In this document: positions 55,201-64,000 of the stretch, piece by piece | How positions within the stretch are numbered: the first letter of the stretch is position 1 | Layout: each line of letters begins with the position of its first letter | Source of the DNA: Hippasteria phrygiana | Lineage: Eukaryota > Echinodermata > Asteroidea > Valvatida > Goniasteridae | Direction: 5' to 3' | Length of the DNA: 64,000 nt | NCBI GenBank assembly: GCA_037893225.1 | Contig: JAZGUH010000446.1 | Span: forward strand, 248,001-312,000 | Notes under the pieces: model-generated | What the model was told of the DNA's origin: nothing | Databases searched by the model: none | What the model saw: the letters and a program-made list of their open reading frames with translations, nothing else | Program-made: the position numbers and the translations under genes

Positions 55201-58200
55201 TAAATTAAATTAAATTAAATTAAATTAAATTAAATTAAATTAAATTAAATTAAATTAAATTAAATTAAATTAAATTAAATTAAATTAAATTAAATTAAAT
55301 TAAATTAAATTAAATTAAATTAAATTAAATTAAATTAAATTAAATTAAATTAAATTAAATTAAATTAAATTAAATTAAATTAAATTAGACCCCAGTACTA
55401 GGTTGGACATTGTTATCCACAAGCCTTTTTAATACTTAGAAATTGATTTGAAATTTTAAAACTCCCATCGACTGCCAGTTATTGAACGAGCTTTTTTACA
55501 ACCAGGTCGCAATTATTATACTTTAACAGCAGTAAAGGTGAATCGTATGTGAAGTGGCATCCAATAACCAACAAGCGTGCTCGCAATGCCAACGTCTCCA
55601 CGGAATTGGTCGGGAGGATTTGTCGCTCAGGTGAGTTGCCCTCGTTCAAAAATTGTTCCCCTCTTTCTTTGCTGAAACTTGTTAAACTCCCTTTCCTGTC
55701 GCTTCATTCTCCTTAGAGAGATGTTGAGCAGACTTGTTCTGTGTCTTGTCGATCCGAGTCGATATAAACCATTTTTCCCCCTCTCAAACTTGTATTCTAG
55801 CCGATAGCGTACAGACCCGTAATCCCGAAGGACAATCTGAGAAGACAGATCCAGTACCCAACAGAATGGCCATGTGTACTCTAGACGGTGAGTTACTGCA
55901 GGATGAACAAGTGAACTCGAAGCAGTTTCCTGAAGCATTTTTTCACAAAACGTTTTTAACCGTTTCTGACAAGCCTGAAAAACCTGTGGAGAAAAAGACG
56001 AAGAAATTATTAATTTTAGAGGTGAGAGGCGTAAACCCCAGATTAATATTTTAGAGAACGCCACAGAATCACTTAATTACAGGGACTAAAAATCCAATCT
56101 ACAGTTGGCCTCAGGTAGCATTCAAGCCCAGGTCCCACTAGTAAGCTCAAGAGGCTACCATATTGTATCCCGATAGCTTCCATTTGTTGATACACCTTCT
56201 TTGAGAATCCTTGCCTAATTTTTCATCCTTTTCCAAAGCACTAAGAGAGATGATTAAAATTTACAAAACCCAGAACAGCACATAGCACTATGAACATCTA
56301 ACAAAAGAAAACCCACGCAGTCCTTTGTTACAAACAAAGAACTGCGTGGGTTTTCTTTTGTTAGATGTTCATAGTGTAGGCAGAGAGGGCAATTTGCCTT
56401 GCTGCAGCTTGAAATGTTCCTACATATGCAAAGGAGTTTTAATAGCGGTGCCCTCAACAGAGGAAAAATACTCCACCCCTTTAACCCCTTGAGTACGTTT
56501 TTTTTACAGGAGACGTCGGGGTGTCGCGGCGGTTCTGGCAACCAAGCGAACCTCTACAATGTGTTTGTGCAGTCAAGTGTAACATAAACAATAATCTTTT
56601 TCAAAGTGAACAAAGAAACTGGCACGAGCGGGATTCGAGCCTGCGACCTCCGGGTTACCGTACCGGCGCTCTACTAACTGAGCTATCTTGCCCTATGTTG
56701 GCGGTCCTCCAAATTGTCAGCATCTTTGTTCGGGTGGGCGCTAGTCAGAAGTCATAAACCCAGAATGCCGTATAGCCAGGGATCACACCCACTTTTACGA
56801 TACAACCTTTGAAAATGTATTCAAAGTTACATAGTCAGTTTCCCTTGTAGATTGTTTGACGAATAAACAATAATCCAACAATGGATTGAAACTGCACAAA
56901 CGACGGCAAATGGCGCCATCCGGCCTGGTGGCACTTTTCATTTTACGCTATATGGCGTCATCCGTACGCAAGGGGTTAAGATGGAATGTCCTGGCTTCAA
57001 TTAGTGTTTTTCCCAAATTCCTCAAATCACTTCTTCTTTTTTTGCCAGGCACTTTGATGATGATCGAAGAGGACAAGATCCTGTGGTCATTATTGGTAGA
57101 CCATCAACTCTTCTCACTGACAAAGTTTGACATTAATGTGAGTATCATGCTGATGTTTGCACCTTACGTAACCAGGGTTCAGTTTTCTTATTCAAAATGG
57201 ATGATTCTTCTCTTTCTAGAGGAGAGATTTTTAGAATATAACATTTTGGAGTGTAGCGCTGGCATTTGTAGGATTAAAAAGGGAAGGCAAAACAGGAATA
57301 CCATACCAAGTTCTTTCGGCAACTATGTGCTAGATTCCCCCCTGTTTTTCGTCCTTCAATAAAAATATATAACCATAATAGCAACCCAGGTTGTATCGTC
57401 AAGTTTGGGTTCATGACTTCTGACTAGCCCCCCCCCCCCCCCCCCCGAACAAAGATACTGACAATTTGGGAGACCTCCAACATAGGGCAAGATATCTCAG
57501 TTGGTAGAGTGCTGCCATGGTATTCCGGAGGTCGCAAGTTCAAATCCTGCTCGTGCCAATTTGTCTTTGTTCACTTTGAAAATAGATTATATCAGAGTAG
57601 GTGTCAGTTGTGTTTTGGGGAGATGTTAGAAGAATGGCAATTTGATCTATTTTAATTTCATGATACCATGGGTTAAAATTGGGCAAGGACGGGTGGGAAG
57701 CAACATATAGGAAGTTTATATCTATAGAGAATGGATTGAAGTTACCTGTGTCAGTCCAATATATATTTTTTTTCAGTGTGACGGTCAGGACGAGGTTGTT
57801 GTGTGTGCCTGGGATGGCCAGACGTACATCGTCGATCACTCTCAAGAATCAGTCCGGTTTCACTTCCAGGAGAACGTCTGTGCTTTCTGCGCTGGTAAGT
57901 TGGTCGGGTAAATCTTGCATTCCTCTGCCTTTGCCATTTTGTCCTCAATACAGAGGATAGCCTTAATTGTCTTAATTGGTAATATGTTTCCTCAGTACTT
58001 GTTCATGAATACAATTCAGAACCCATTAACCCATTCTAGTCCGGCTGTGATTAATAGGGTGCTGGTATGCTATATCGGCTTGTGCAACCAAGCGTTATGC
58101 ACACAACAGGCAAACAATGGTTTTGAATAGGTGCGGGAATGCGCCTATGGATGACAACCGGGAAGGTGGTCTTTTTCAAACCTCGGTTATGCCCGTCGTC

Positions 58201-60521
58201 CGTATTCATGGACTTCCCTTACAACAGTATAGCATCTGTACATCAGAGTTGGAGTCGAGTCCCTGCAAGTACTTTCACCAGTACTTTCGCAAGCCCAGTC
58301 AGAAGTCCTTTCATAAAGCCGGTCACAAGTAACCGGATGAACAATGACAGAGGAATGCCTTTGTCAAAGCTCATTTGAATAGCTTGTGATTGGGATTAGG
58401 ACTGAAGGGCTTGTGGTGGACTTGCCGGGACTTGCCGGGACTTGCCGGGACTTGCCGGGACTTGCCGGGACTTGCCGGGACTTGCCGGGACTTGCCGGGA
58501 CTTGCCGGGACTTGCCGGGACTTGCCGGGACTTGCCGGGACTTGCCGGGACTTGCCGGGACTTGCCGGGACTTGCCGGGACTTGCCGGGACTTGCCGGGA
58601 CTTGCAGGGACTTGCAGGGACTTGCAGGGACTTGCAGGGACTTGCAGGGACTTGCAGGGACTTGCAGGGACTTGCAGGGACTTGCAGGGACTTGCAGGGA
58701 CTTGCAGGGACTTGCAGGGACTTACAGGGACTTGTGATGGACTCGACTACATCTCTGCTGTACATACATGTATTGGTGACATTTGGTAAAACGTATATAG
58801 TCTGCCAAAATTGTCCAAGCCCCAGTGAAAAAAAACTGCAACGGGAAACTGTCAATAGTTTCCAGCCCTTGCATTAAAATGGCATAAAATGTAATTAAAG
58901 GCGCAGGAAAAAGTTGAGTACTTTTTAACTTTTGGCAGTAGGCTTTTTTTTGGTGAACTGGTGAAGCAAAAACTCACACCCAGCTCATTTGGGCATGACT
59001 ACATATTGGTCGTTCTGCTTAGAGGTTTATTAATTTACCCCACCCATTTCAGAAGATTCAAAGCATTACTTCATTCACGCAGGCCAGTACAGCACCACTG
59101 GGACCAATAAGCCTTGCCTCGTATACGCGACGTTCAATAAGCGCATCTACATCTACTGGAATGTACAGCTACCCAGAATTCCCTCAGCCGACCTACAACA
59201 GGCGCTGTCAAGCAACGATAAGGTGCAGAAGAAGCTGAAAGAGTTGAACATCGATGGTGAGTCAAAACACCCATTCCTAAAAAAAATGAATTTGTAATTG
59301 TGAGGAGGCACAGTAGTTTTGTTAAAACAGCCAGAAACTAAGGATGGGACGTTTACACGTTTAAACGTAAACAAATTCAAATCTGTTTAGAAATGTTCCC
59401 AAAGGTTTCAACGGAACTCAAATTTTCAAAATGGGACCTTGTATTTACCTAATCTACCTTCCAGTTGTATTTACAAAGAATCCAGGATCTTTGTAAATTT
59501 ATTTAAGTTGCAAAGAAATACAAACGTCTTTAGTACTACACAGTGTATACAATTGTTTGTGTTTGATGTTTTCAATACGCTGCTGGGACAAGATCAATGC
59601 TCGACGTGGACGGCACCTCTCTTTACGTCCTATACAAATACTGGGACTGGCGGCAGCCTTTTTGCAATTGTTGACTAAATGTTTAAATGCTACCGGAAAG
59701 TTTTGCTAAACGCTTATCCAATTAAACGTAAATTCCCATCCTTACCAGAAACCTGTAAGGCTTTAAATACTGGCAACTTTTATCAGGGTGAGTTTGGTTT
59801 GCATGAGGGGCCAATCATTACCACGGCAACCAATGAATTCAGCTTTGTTTTTATGGTAGTCGACCAATACAAGGCGTAAAGGCCTACAACAGAGGTGCAC
59901 CCTTATGTTTTTTCTGGGTCCAGATCTAAATATAGGATACATCTTCAATAGATTTTCAGTTGTGTAGACTTAATTTACACTTCAAATAAACTTTCAGTGT
60001 GAGTGTGGCAATTGATGAGGACACTGTGCGATCCCTGGGTTTAAGGCATCATGACTTCAGATCATGGTCCATTTCTTAAATCTGGCTTTGGCTTTTCATA
60101 ATGTTTAGGTCCTCGGATGTCACAAGGTGTGGGACCCCTTTTGCTGCACATGTCCATCAAAGTCTTACATTTGAGCCCAGAGCTGGAGCCTGTTCATTTT
60201 ATTCAAGTATTCAAGGCTTCAGATTAGCAATGGAGGTGGAGAATAACTAGAGATGGAGCCAAAGCCAGTTTTCAGAAATGGTCAAAGGGCTCCAGGAACA
60301 AAGATACAATTTTTGAGACTGCTAAAATAGTTGCCAGAGCACCAGTACGGTAATCTGAGGGTCGCAGTTTCAGGTCCCGCCCTTCTCTTTGTTTACACTA
60401 ATCACAACACATTTCTTTGTCATATTTTGTTGCAGTGACTGATACCAGCAAACTGCGAGAGCTATATCAGTGGTGTTTCTATGGCAACCACACCAAGAAG
60501 AAGCCCGAGGAAAAGACGTGA
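49203..60521 (+). CDS. ITFG2: ITFG2, KICSTOR complex subunit (complete, 14 coding exons)
   Basis: Exons: 49203-49298, 50436-50531, 51321-51365, 51831-51911, 52914-53007, 53715-53806, 54242-54304, 55005-55141, 55530-55630, 55801-55887, 57049-57137, 57777-57894, 59083-59256 and 60436-60521 (TGA). All are GT-AG and all phases agree, giving 452 residues (451 with the alternative acceptor); I recall human ITFG2 as ~447. FG-GAP calcium-loop motifs are [14 protein letters not shown] (27-40) and [14 protein letters not shown] (136-149). Further landmarks are [22 protein letters not shown] (293-298), [10 protein letters not shown] (310-319), [14 protein letters not shown] (335-348) and [17 protein letters not shown]2 is a beta-propeller partner of KPTN, SZT2 and KICS2 in KICSTOR, which recruits GATOR1 to lysosomes to restrain mTORC1. 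The ATG at 49203 is chosen because [14 protein letters not shown] aligns with the family start. Confidence 0.95.
49459..49549. mobile_element. 91-bp foldback MITE sharing ends with the 4.9-kb transposon
   Basis: The right end read in reverse, TAGCTTGAAAATTCCAGCTC, equals the terminus of the element at 1515. The left end is TAGCTTGA joined to CTAGGCTCATGACA, lacking 11 bp. The perfect 8-bp duplication GATTGCGC flanks it (49451-49458 and 49550-49557). It lies in ITFG2 intron 1. Confidence 0.85.
49774..49866 (+). repeat. 19-bp tandem repeat, ~5 copies
   Basis: Unit GCGTGATCGAGCGATGCTT, with one variant copy carrying GCATGATCAAG. It lies in ITFG2 intron 1. Confidence 0.9.
50586..50870 (+). mobile_element. 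tRNA-like dispersed element, copy B
   Basis: The A box (TAGCTCAGTTGGTAGAG) and B box (GGTTCGAATCC) lie in a tRNA-like 75-bp core preceded by a ~120-bp head and followed by TTTCTTTGTTCACTTTGAAA. The TAAAATTAATT duplication (50575-50585 and 50871-50881) bounds it. It lies in ITFG2 intron 2. A 3' segment ending GGATTGTTTGACGA is the reverse complement of the 5' head of copy D (56597). Confidence 0.8.
51376..51603. mobile_element. MITE with CAAGGGCGG.TCCAG ends
   Basis: The left CAAGGGCGGGTCCAG mirrors the right CTGGATCCGCCCTTG. The interior is G/C-tract-rich (GGGGGCCAAAGGGGGCC). It lies in ITFG2 intron 3, 11 bp past exon 3. Confidence 0.7.
52075..52455. mobile_element. hAT-type MITE with perfect 8-bp duplication
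   Basis: TAGGGCTGTTCATTTTCGAT opens and TTCGGGACAGCCCTA closes. ACTCGTTA is duplicated exactly (52067-52074 and 52456-52463). It is the reverse-oriented sibling of 12833-13262. It lies in ITFG2 intron 4. Confidence 0.9.
52510..52666 (+). repeat. Partial TTAA-type MITE in ITFG2 intron 4
   Basis: The body words CCACCTGGCTGGTTGTCATC and CCATTGTTTGCCTATTGTGT match the family. The right edge GCCGGTTAA is intact; the left edge is lost. Confidence 0.6.
53100..53240 (+). repeat. Degenerate GGAGTCCTGGGA-type minisatellite
   Basis: Words such as GGGAGTTCTGAGACATTGGA and CTTGTAATTCATGGAAATCC recur here and at 54315-54650. Confidence 0.6.
53236..53465 (+). mobile_element. tRNA-like dispersed element, copy C
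   Basis: The core has intact A (TAGCTCAGTTGGTAGAGCG) and B (GGTTCGAATCCC) boxes. Its head begins with TTTTACGATACAACCTGGGA, the reverse complement of the start of copy B. It lies in ITFG2 intron 5. Confidence 0.75.
53986..54087 (+). repeat. (GTTT)n microsatellite with GGGGT interruptions
   Basis: Tandem GTTT interrupted three times by GGGGT, in ITFG2 intron 6. Confidence 0.95.
54315..54650 (+). repeat. Degenerate minisatellite related to 53100-53240
   Basis: Repeats of GGAGTCCTGGGACTTTGAAG-like words in ITFG2 intron 7. This is the same family as in intron 5. Confidence 0.7.
54720..54939. mobile_element. TTAA-flanked MITE (TTAACCCTAAC ends)
   Basis: TTAACCCTAACAGCC opens and GGTTAGGGTTAA closes, with TTAA at both edges. 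It is related by its ends to 31024 and 32608. It lies in ITFG2 intron 7. Confidence 0.7.
55195..55386 (+). repeat. (TTAAA)n pentanucleotide array, ~38 copies
   Basis: Uninterrupted pentamer array filling half of the 388-bp ITFG2 intron 8. Confidence 0.98.
56286..56376. repeat. Perfect 36-bp-stem hairpin
   Basis: The left arm 56286-56321 (starting CACTATGAACATCTAACAAA) is exactly complementary to 56341-56376. A 19-base loop that can itself pair partly separates them. It lies in ITFG2 intron 10. Confidence 0.9.
56481..56979. mobile_element. TTAA-type MITE split by a nested tRNA-like insertion
   Basis: TTAACCCCTTGAGTACG opens and CGTACGCAAGGGGTTAA closes. Removing 56597-56862 plus one duplication copy leaves a body matching 12215-12418. 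It lies in ITFG2 intron 10. Confidence 0.8.
56597..56862 (-). mobile_element. tRNA-like dispersed element, copy D, with 13-bp duplication
   Basis: ATAAACAATAATC flanks both ends (56584-56596 and 56863-56875). Read in reverse it has a 5' head (TCGTCAAACAATCTACAAGG), the GGTTGTATCGTAAAAG block, the tRNA-like core with A and B boxes, and the tail TTTCTTTGTTCACTTTGAAA. Confidence 0.85.
57383..57585 (+). mobile_element. tRNA-like dispersed element, copy E
   Basis: Head CCCAGGTTGTATCGTCAAG, a C-tract, then a degraded A box (TATCTCAGTTGGTAGAG) and B box (AGTTCAAATCC). It lies in ITFG2 intron 11. Confidence 0.75.
58023..58215 (-). repeat. Diverged TTAA-type MITE in ITFG2 intron 12
   Basis: TTAACCCATTCTAGTCCGGC opens it. 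The body matches 34767-34964, and the right end is degraded. Confidence 0.55.
58421..58730 (+). repeat. 10-bp minisatellite in two homogeneous blocks (31 copies)
   Basis: There are 18 copies of CTTGCCGGGA (58421-58600), 12 copies of CTTGCAGGGA (58601-58720) and one CTTACAGGGA. It is open in several frames on both strands but sits in ITFG2 intron 12, so those frames are not genes. Confidence 0.98.
60285..60410 (+). repeat. tRNA-like dispersed element, copy F (old)
   Basis: ATAGTTGCCAGAGCACCAGT and GGTAATCTGAGGGTCGCAGT retain the core pattern. The boxes are mutated. It lies in ITFG2 intron 13, 25 bp before exon 14. Confidence 0.6.
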
Positions 60522-60599
60522 TAGAGTTCTCATAATCACAACTAGAACAAATAATTTTGGGGCAAAATTTCATTTATCATCACAAGTACCAAGACTGAG

Positions 60600-61250
60600 T
60601 AGTATTATTAACAGTTTTATTTAAACAGGGTGGCCTCATCAGTTAAAAAACTGCTATCCCTGAGGGCCCTGTATACAAAAAATGAATAACACTAACATTT
60701 AAAAACCACTAATAACTCAAGAAAATTAAGATTAATAAAACATATACATGTAAAGTAAAAACATTATAAATACAAAATAACAAACAAGATAACCGACAAA
60801 CAAGAGAAAAATTAAGATTAATAGAACGTTCAAACATAAACATATAAACATAAATATAGAATAAAATGGACTAAGTATAATAACAAATATATATATAATA
60901 TAAATATAAAAATGAAACAGCTATTTAGATAAGAAACACCAATTTTACCGTAAATAAATAGTTACTAAATTCAAACGAGATAAAAATATAGAAAGTCTTA
61001 TTCAGAAGAAAAACACAAAACGTACCCCCATAAACCAAATATTTAATGAAATTAAAAATACAAACGGCATGCAACCTAATATAAACAAATCAGATAAAAG
61101 ATAAAGGACAACAAATAAAAGAAAGCATAATGATATTATAGAGATTTAAAATATATTTTAAAATATACATATAAAACAAACATCCAGCAAAACTATACAA
61201 AAAATATAAAATTGCAAAAAATTAAGGACAGCATTATTAATATTCAGCTA
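60600..61250. other. A/T-rich stretch, possible retrotransposon 3' remnant
   Basis: It starts GGGTGGCCTCATCAG...CTGAGGGCCCTG and continues in ~600 bp of A-rich sequence. No gene was seen. It may be the antisense 3' end of a LINE. Confidence 0.3.
60734..60739 (+). terminator. Candidate ITFG2 polyadenylation signal
   Basis: AATAAA 213 bp after the ITFG2 stop codon. The surrounding DNA is very A-rich, so the choice is uncertain. Confidence 0.3.
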
Positions 61251-62549
61251 AGGCAACCTAAAATAAATTACTTCTTTCTCATCAGCGGCCGGGCGGATTT
61301 TTCGTGCCGGGTGGATATTTTTTTATATTCTATAATTATAAAAGGTAAAATATAAATGTACCGGACACCCAGAAATTCCGAGCAGAATGTTTTTTTATTT
61401 TCTATTTTTTATATATGCTATAAAACACTCTGTTATAAACAATGCCAGTTAAAACTCACGTTGGAGAGGTTTCTATTATAAACACCGGCAACCTGACCCA
61501 ACAGCGGGCCCTGTGAACTCTACTGTAATGATAGTAACGTTAGTGGCCATGTGCCAGAAGCCGGGAAAATCAAAAAATCTACTATAGTTTGGTATCATAC
61601 ACAGTGCGCACACACATTTTGTTCCTTTGGCCAGCACGACGCGTGCTATTTGAATCCGTGTCTGAATCACTTGGTATACACAAAGATCGTATACGTCTTG
61701 TCGATGTTCGGCTGGCCTGGCGGGGAATACATGCGCATGCAGCAAAGCACGACTCGGGGGGGGGGGGGACCTTTTGAGCGTGCGTATTGTGCAGAGCGAG
61801 TCCGTTGTTTGGGGGACAATAGATCATGCAACACCGAAATTCATAGTCGGGTTCCACCTGCGTGTAGTGAACAATGCCAGTGTATCAAGTTCAGTAGCTA
61901 GACACGCATGCTTACATGCAATTGCAAAATGATTTTGGAACCTCATACTCGATAAGATTTGTCCAGAAAATCGACAAGATTAATTGTCCACAAAATCCCG
62001 CCGAAACCAACAAACAGTTGGATCAACAAGGACAGTCATCTATTTAAATCAAAACTTTCGACAAATTGCGACAAGAAGTGGACCAGTGGTTGAGTTTGTG
62101 ATAAATGGCTGTGTGGATAATTCTACGTGTGGCCAGCGTGTTACGCACCGTGCATGGGGGCTGCTAGTTAGCCGGGCACACCGTTGTACGGCATAGAATA
62201 CTTTATCGTACCTGTACCACAGCAGTTTGTGATATGGTGACCGCAAAAACAAGTCAGTTGCATATGTATTTTGTTTAGTTTACTGGTTTTGCTGATAAAT
62301 AGTCATGCATGCTATTTTACTATGTTCATTCTTTGTTCTGAATAAAACATTGCGATCCCAACTGAATGGATGCAACTCAATGCTGTGAACAAATTATAAA
62401 ATACAAAAGGTCCTGACGTACATATTTTCTTGGGTATATGGACATTTTTATTCTATAAAATATAAAATATAAATTGCCCTGACGGACCTTTTCGCCACAA
62501 GGGTTCTGATGAGAAACAACTAATTTATTTTATGTTGCCTAATAGAGAA
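61251..62549. repeat. Segment bounded by 35-bp inverted repeats
   Basis: AGGCAACCTAAAATAAATTA, followed by CTTCTTTCTCATCAG at the left, matches the reverse of 62515-62549 with about three differences. Weaker similarity runs further inward. No coding sequence was recognised between. Confidence 0.5.
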
Positions 62550-63780
62550 CTTTTAAATTTGGATAGTGACTCGTACTGTCTCTGTGAGCTTCTCAACTTG
62601 TTCCATCCCAAGGTCCCTAGATATTGGAAGGTGCGTTTTCCTGCATTAGTCTTAGGAACAAATGACATGCATAATGAGCCGTTTGATAGCGACCGGGTGC
62701 CAATTGAATGACATGGTACCTCAAAGCGAGAATTAAGATATTTCGGGTGTAATTTATTAACACATTTGTAAACTTCACACATTCTGTTATAATGCCAGCG
62801 TAGAGGGAGAGCAGTCCATGAAAGGGCCTCATGAAGTTCGGCAATATGAGTCCTATAATAAGCATTGAGGATCAGTCTGGCAAGGCGATTGTGTAATTTG
62901 ATAAGCTTCTCGGAATTACCGTTTGAACAACTAGACCACGCAACGCTACAGTAATCGAACAAAAGCAAGACCATGGCACAACCATGGAGGTAGGAAACTA
63001 AGCATTTTAAATATGGAAGGAGGGAGGCAAGGTCTGGCAGAACGTCGAAGAAATCCAATTTTATTGGAGATTTTCTTAGCGATGTAATCAATTTGTTCAG
63101 ACCAGGATAGACATTCGTCTAGCATTACCCCGAGGTACTTATATACTTTGACGCGCTCAATGACGTCACCATTCAAAGTGATTTGAATTTCCTCAAATTG
63201 AGATAATCGTCGGCGAGTACCAAGGAGCATGAACTTAGTTTTGCTAACGTTCAAAGTAAGCTTATGTTCATGTAACCACTTACTCACTTGCTCTAAGCCT
63301 GTATTTATGTCCTTGATAAATGCCGACGATGTACCGCTGAACATTATTATTGTATCATCTGCATACATATTTATTTTGCATTGAGGAATGGTTATACTTG
63401 TAGGAAGGGAGTTAATATAAATAGTAAAAAGCAAAGGCCCCAAGATCGAGCCTTGGGGAACTCCAACCCTAACACCGGCTACATTAGATAGAACACCGTC
63501 TATGTGTGTGGCTTGCATTCTTCCACTTAAGTACGATTCAAACCATGTAAGTTCTAGGCCCATGACTCGGCAGCTCTGCAATCTTGACAATACAATTTCA
63601 TGGTCAACTGTGTCAAACGCCTTTTTTAGGTCCAGAAAAATTGCACCTGTCACACTACCTAAATCCATGCCATGCAGAATAAAATCGGCAACATCTAGTA
63701 CTGTTGTCTGGGTCGAATGATGCGGTCTGAACCCCGATTGCTGATCTGCAAAGAAATTCTTCTTACCAAGATCATCTTGT
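62525..63780 (-). pseudogene. Non-LTR retrotransposon reverse transcriptase, 5'-truncated and frameshifted
   Basis: Minus-strand motifs in order are QQSGFRPHHSTQTTVLD (~63750), AIFLDLKKAFDTVDHEIVL, GVPQGSILGPLLFTIYINSL, the catalytic YADDT and GFLRR. The thumb/C-terminal part (FDYCSVAWSS, LHNRLARLIL, LGTLGWNKL) continues in a different frame to a stop at 62525. The switch lies between about 63010 and 62960. An in-frame TGA ends the open frame near 63780, so the endonuclease and finger regions are missing. RT order and motifs fit the CR1/L2/Jockey group. The copy is inactive. Confidence 0.85.
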
Positions 63781-63825
63781 CAGACTGTCCTCCCCTCCTG
63801 GTTATTATTACTTACCCTCTGTGCA

Positions 63826-63973
63826 CAATGGACTGATCCATTAGGCTCCGCCCCCTTGAGGCATTGACAAATCACTGCCTATCAGTCATACATGTCAAAC
63901 TTTGATTGGACCATGGTCTCTGCTGTGATTGGTTAATATGTCAATGGGCGGAGCTCATTGGATTAGTCCATTG
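63826..63973. mobile_element. 148-bp MITE with CAATGGACT terminal repeats
   Basis: CAATGGACTGATCCA at the left mirrors TGGATTAGTCCATTG at the right. Inner GGCTCCGCCC and GGGCGGAGCT also pair. It abuts the truncated end of the reverse transcriptase. Confidence 0.75.
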
Positions 63974-64000
63974 ATACAGGTAAAAACTGCTTGCATCCAG

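Noticed and set aside
58386..58877. Open frames of [13 protein letters not shown] repeats on both strands
   Set aside because: They are products of the 10-bp minisatellite inside ITFG2 intron 12.

Overview
The window is animal nuclear DNA. Genes are split by GT-AG introns and buried in transposon remnants, foldbacks and satellites. There is no operon structure. The gene content (PHB2, SLC35E2-type and ITFG2 orthologues) is metazoan. The repeats (a GGGGCC-ended MITE, tRNA-like dispersed elements, TAGGGCTG-ended hAT MITEs) resemble those of marine invertebrate deuterostomes, possibly an echinoderm such as a sea star. That placement is inferred from memory of repeat styles and was not tested.

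Left part (1-17 kb). A candidate first coding exon of an unidentified gene lies on the minus strand (677-880). A 4.9-kb DNA transposon (1515-6435) has ~500-bp terminal inverted repeats and a 9-bp target duplication. It carries two THAP-type zinc-finger fragments, a SAP-like/YqaJ-associated coding fragment and a perfectly uniform 14-bp minisatellite. Immediately beyond it is exon 1 of prohibitin-2 (minus strand, 6679-6805); the rest of that gene is not found in the window. The last two exons of the SLC35E2-type transporter follow (13913-15516).

Middle (13.9-39.4 kb). The SLC35E2-type gene has seven coding exons on the minus strand and encodes about 468 residues. Its 15.4-kb fifth intron is filled by seven head-to-tail copies of a long repeat. 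These copies are saturated with the 19-bp near-palindrome TGACGTCATCATGACGTCA, that is, two CREB/ATF sites 11 bp apart. They are bounded by short hairpins and A-tracts.

Right part (39.4-64 kb). The 9.8-kb gap between the two divergent genes holds a 3.35-kb non-autonomous CACTA element that ends 229 bp before the ITFG2 start codon. ITFG2 (49203-60521, plus strand) is complete in 14 coding exons (451 or 452 residues) and encodes a KICSTOR-complex beta-propeller subunit. Its introns hold tRNA-like elements, hAT and TTAA-type MITEs, a 36-bp perfect hairpin and three simple or minisatellite arrays. The window ends with a truncated, frameshifted non-LTR retrotransposon reverse transcriptase on the minus strand.

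The genes do not form one pathway. ITFG2 serves lysosomal amino-acid signalling to mTORC1, PHB2 the inner mitochondrial membrane, and the SLC35E2-type protein is a putative transporter of unknown substrate. All exon joins were derived by eye from splice signals, reading-frame phase and remembered family similarity.
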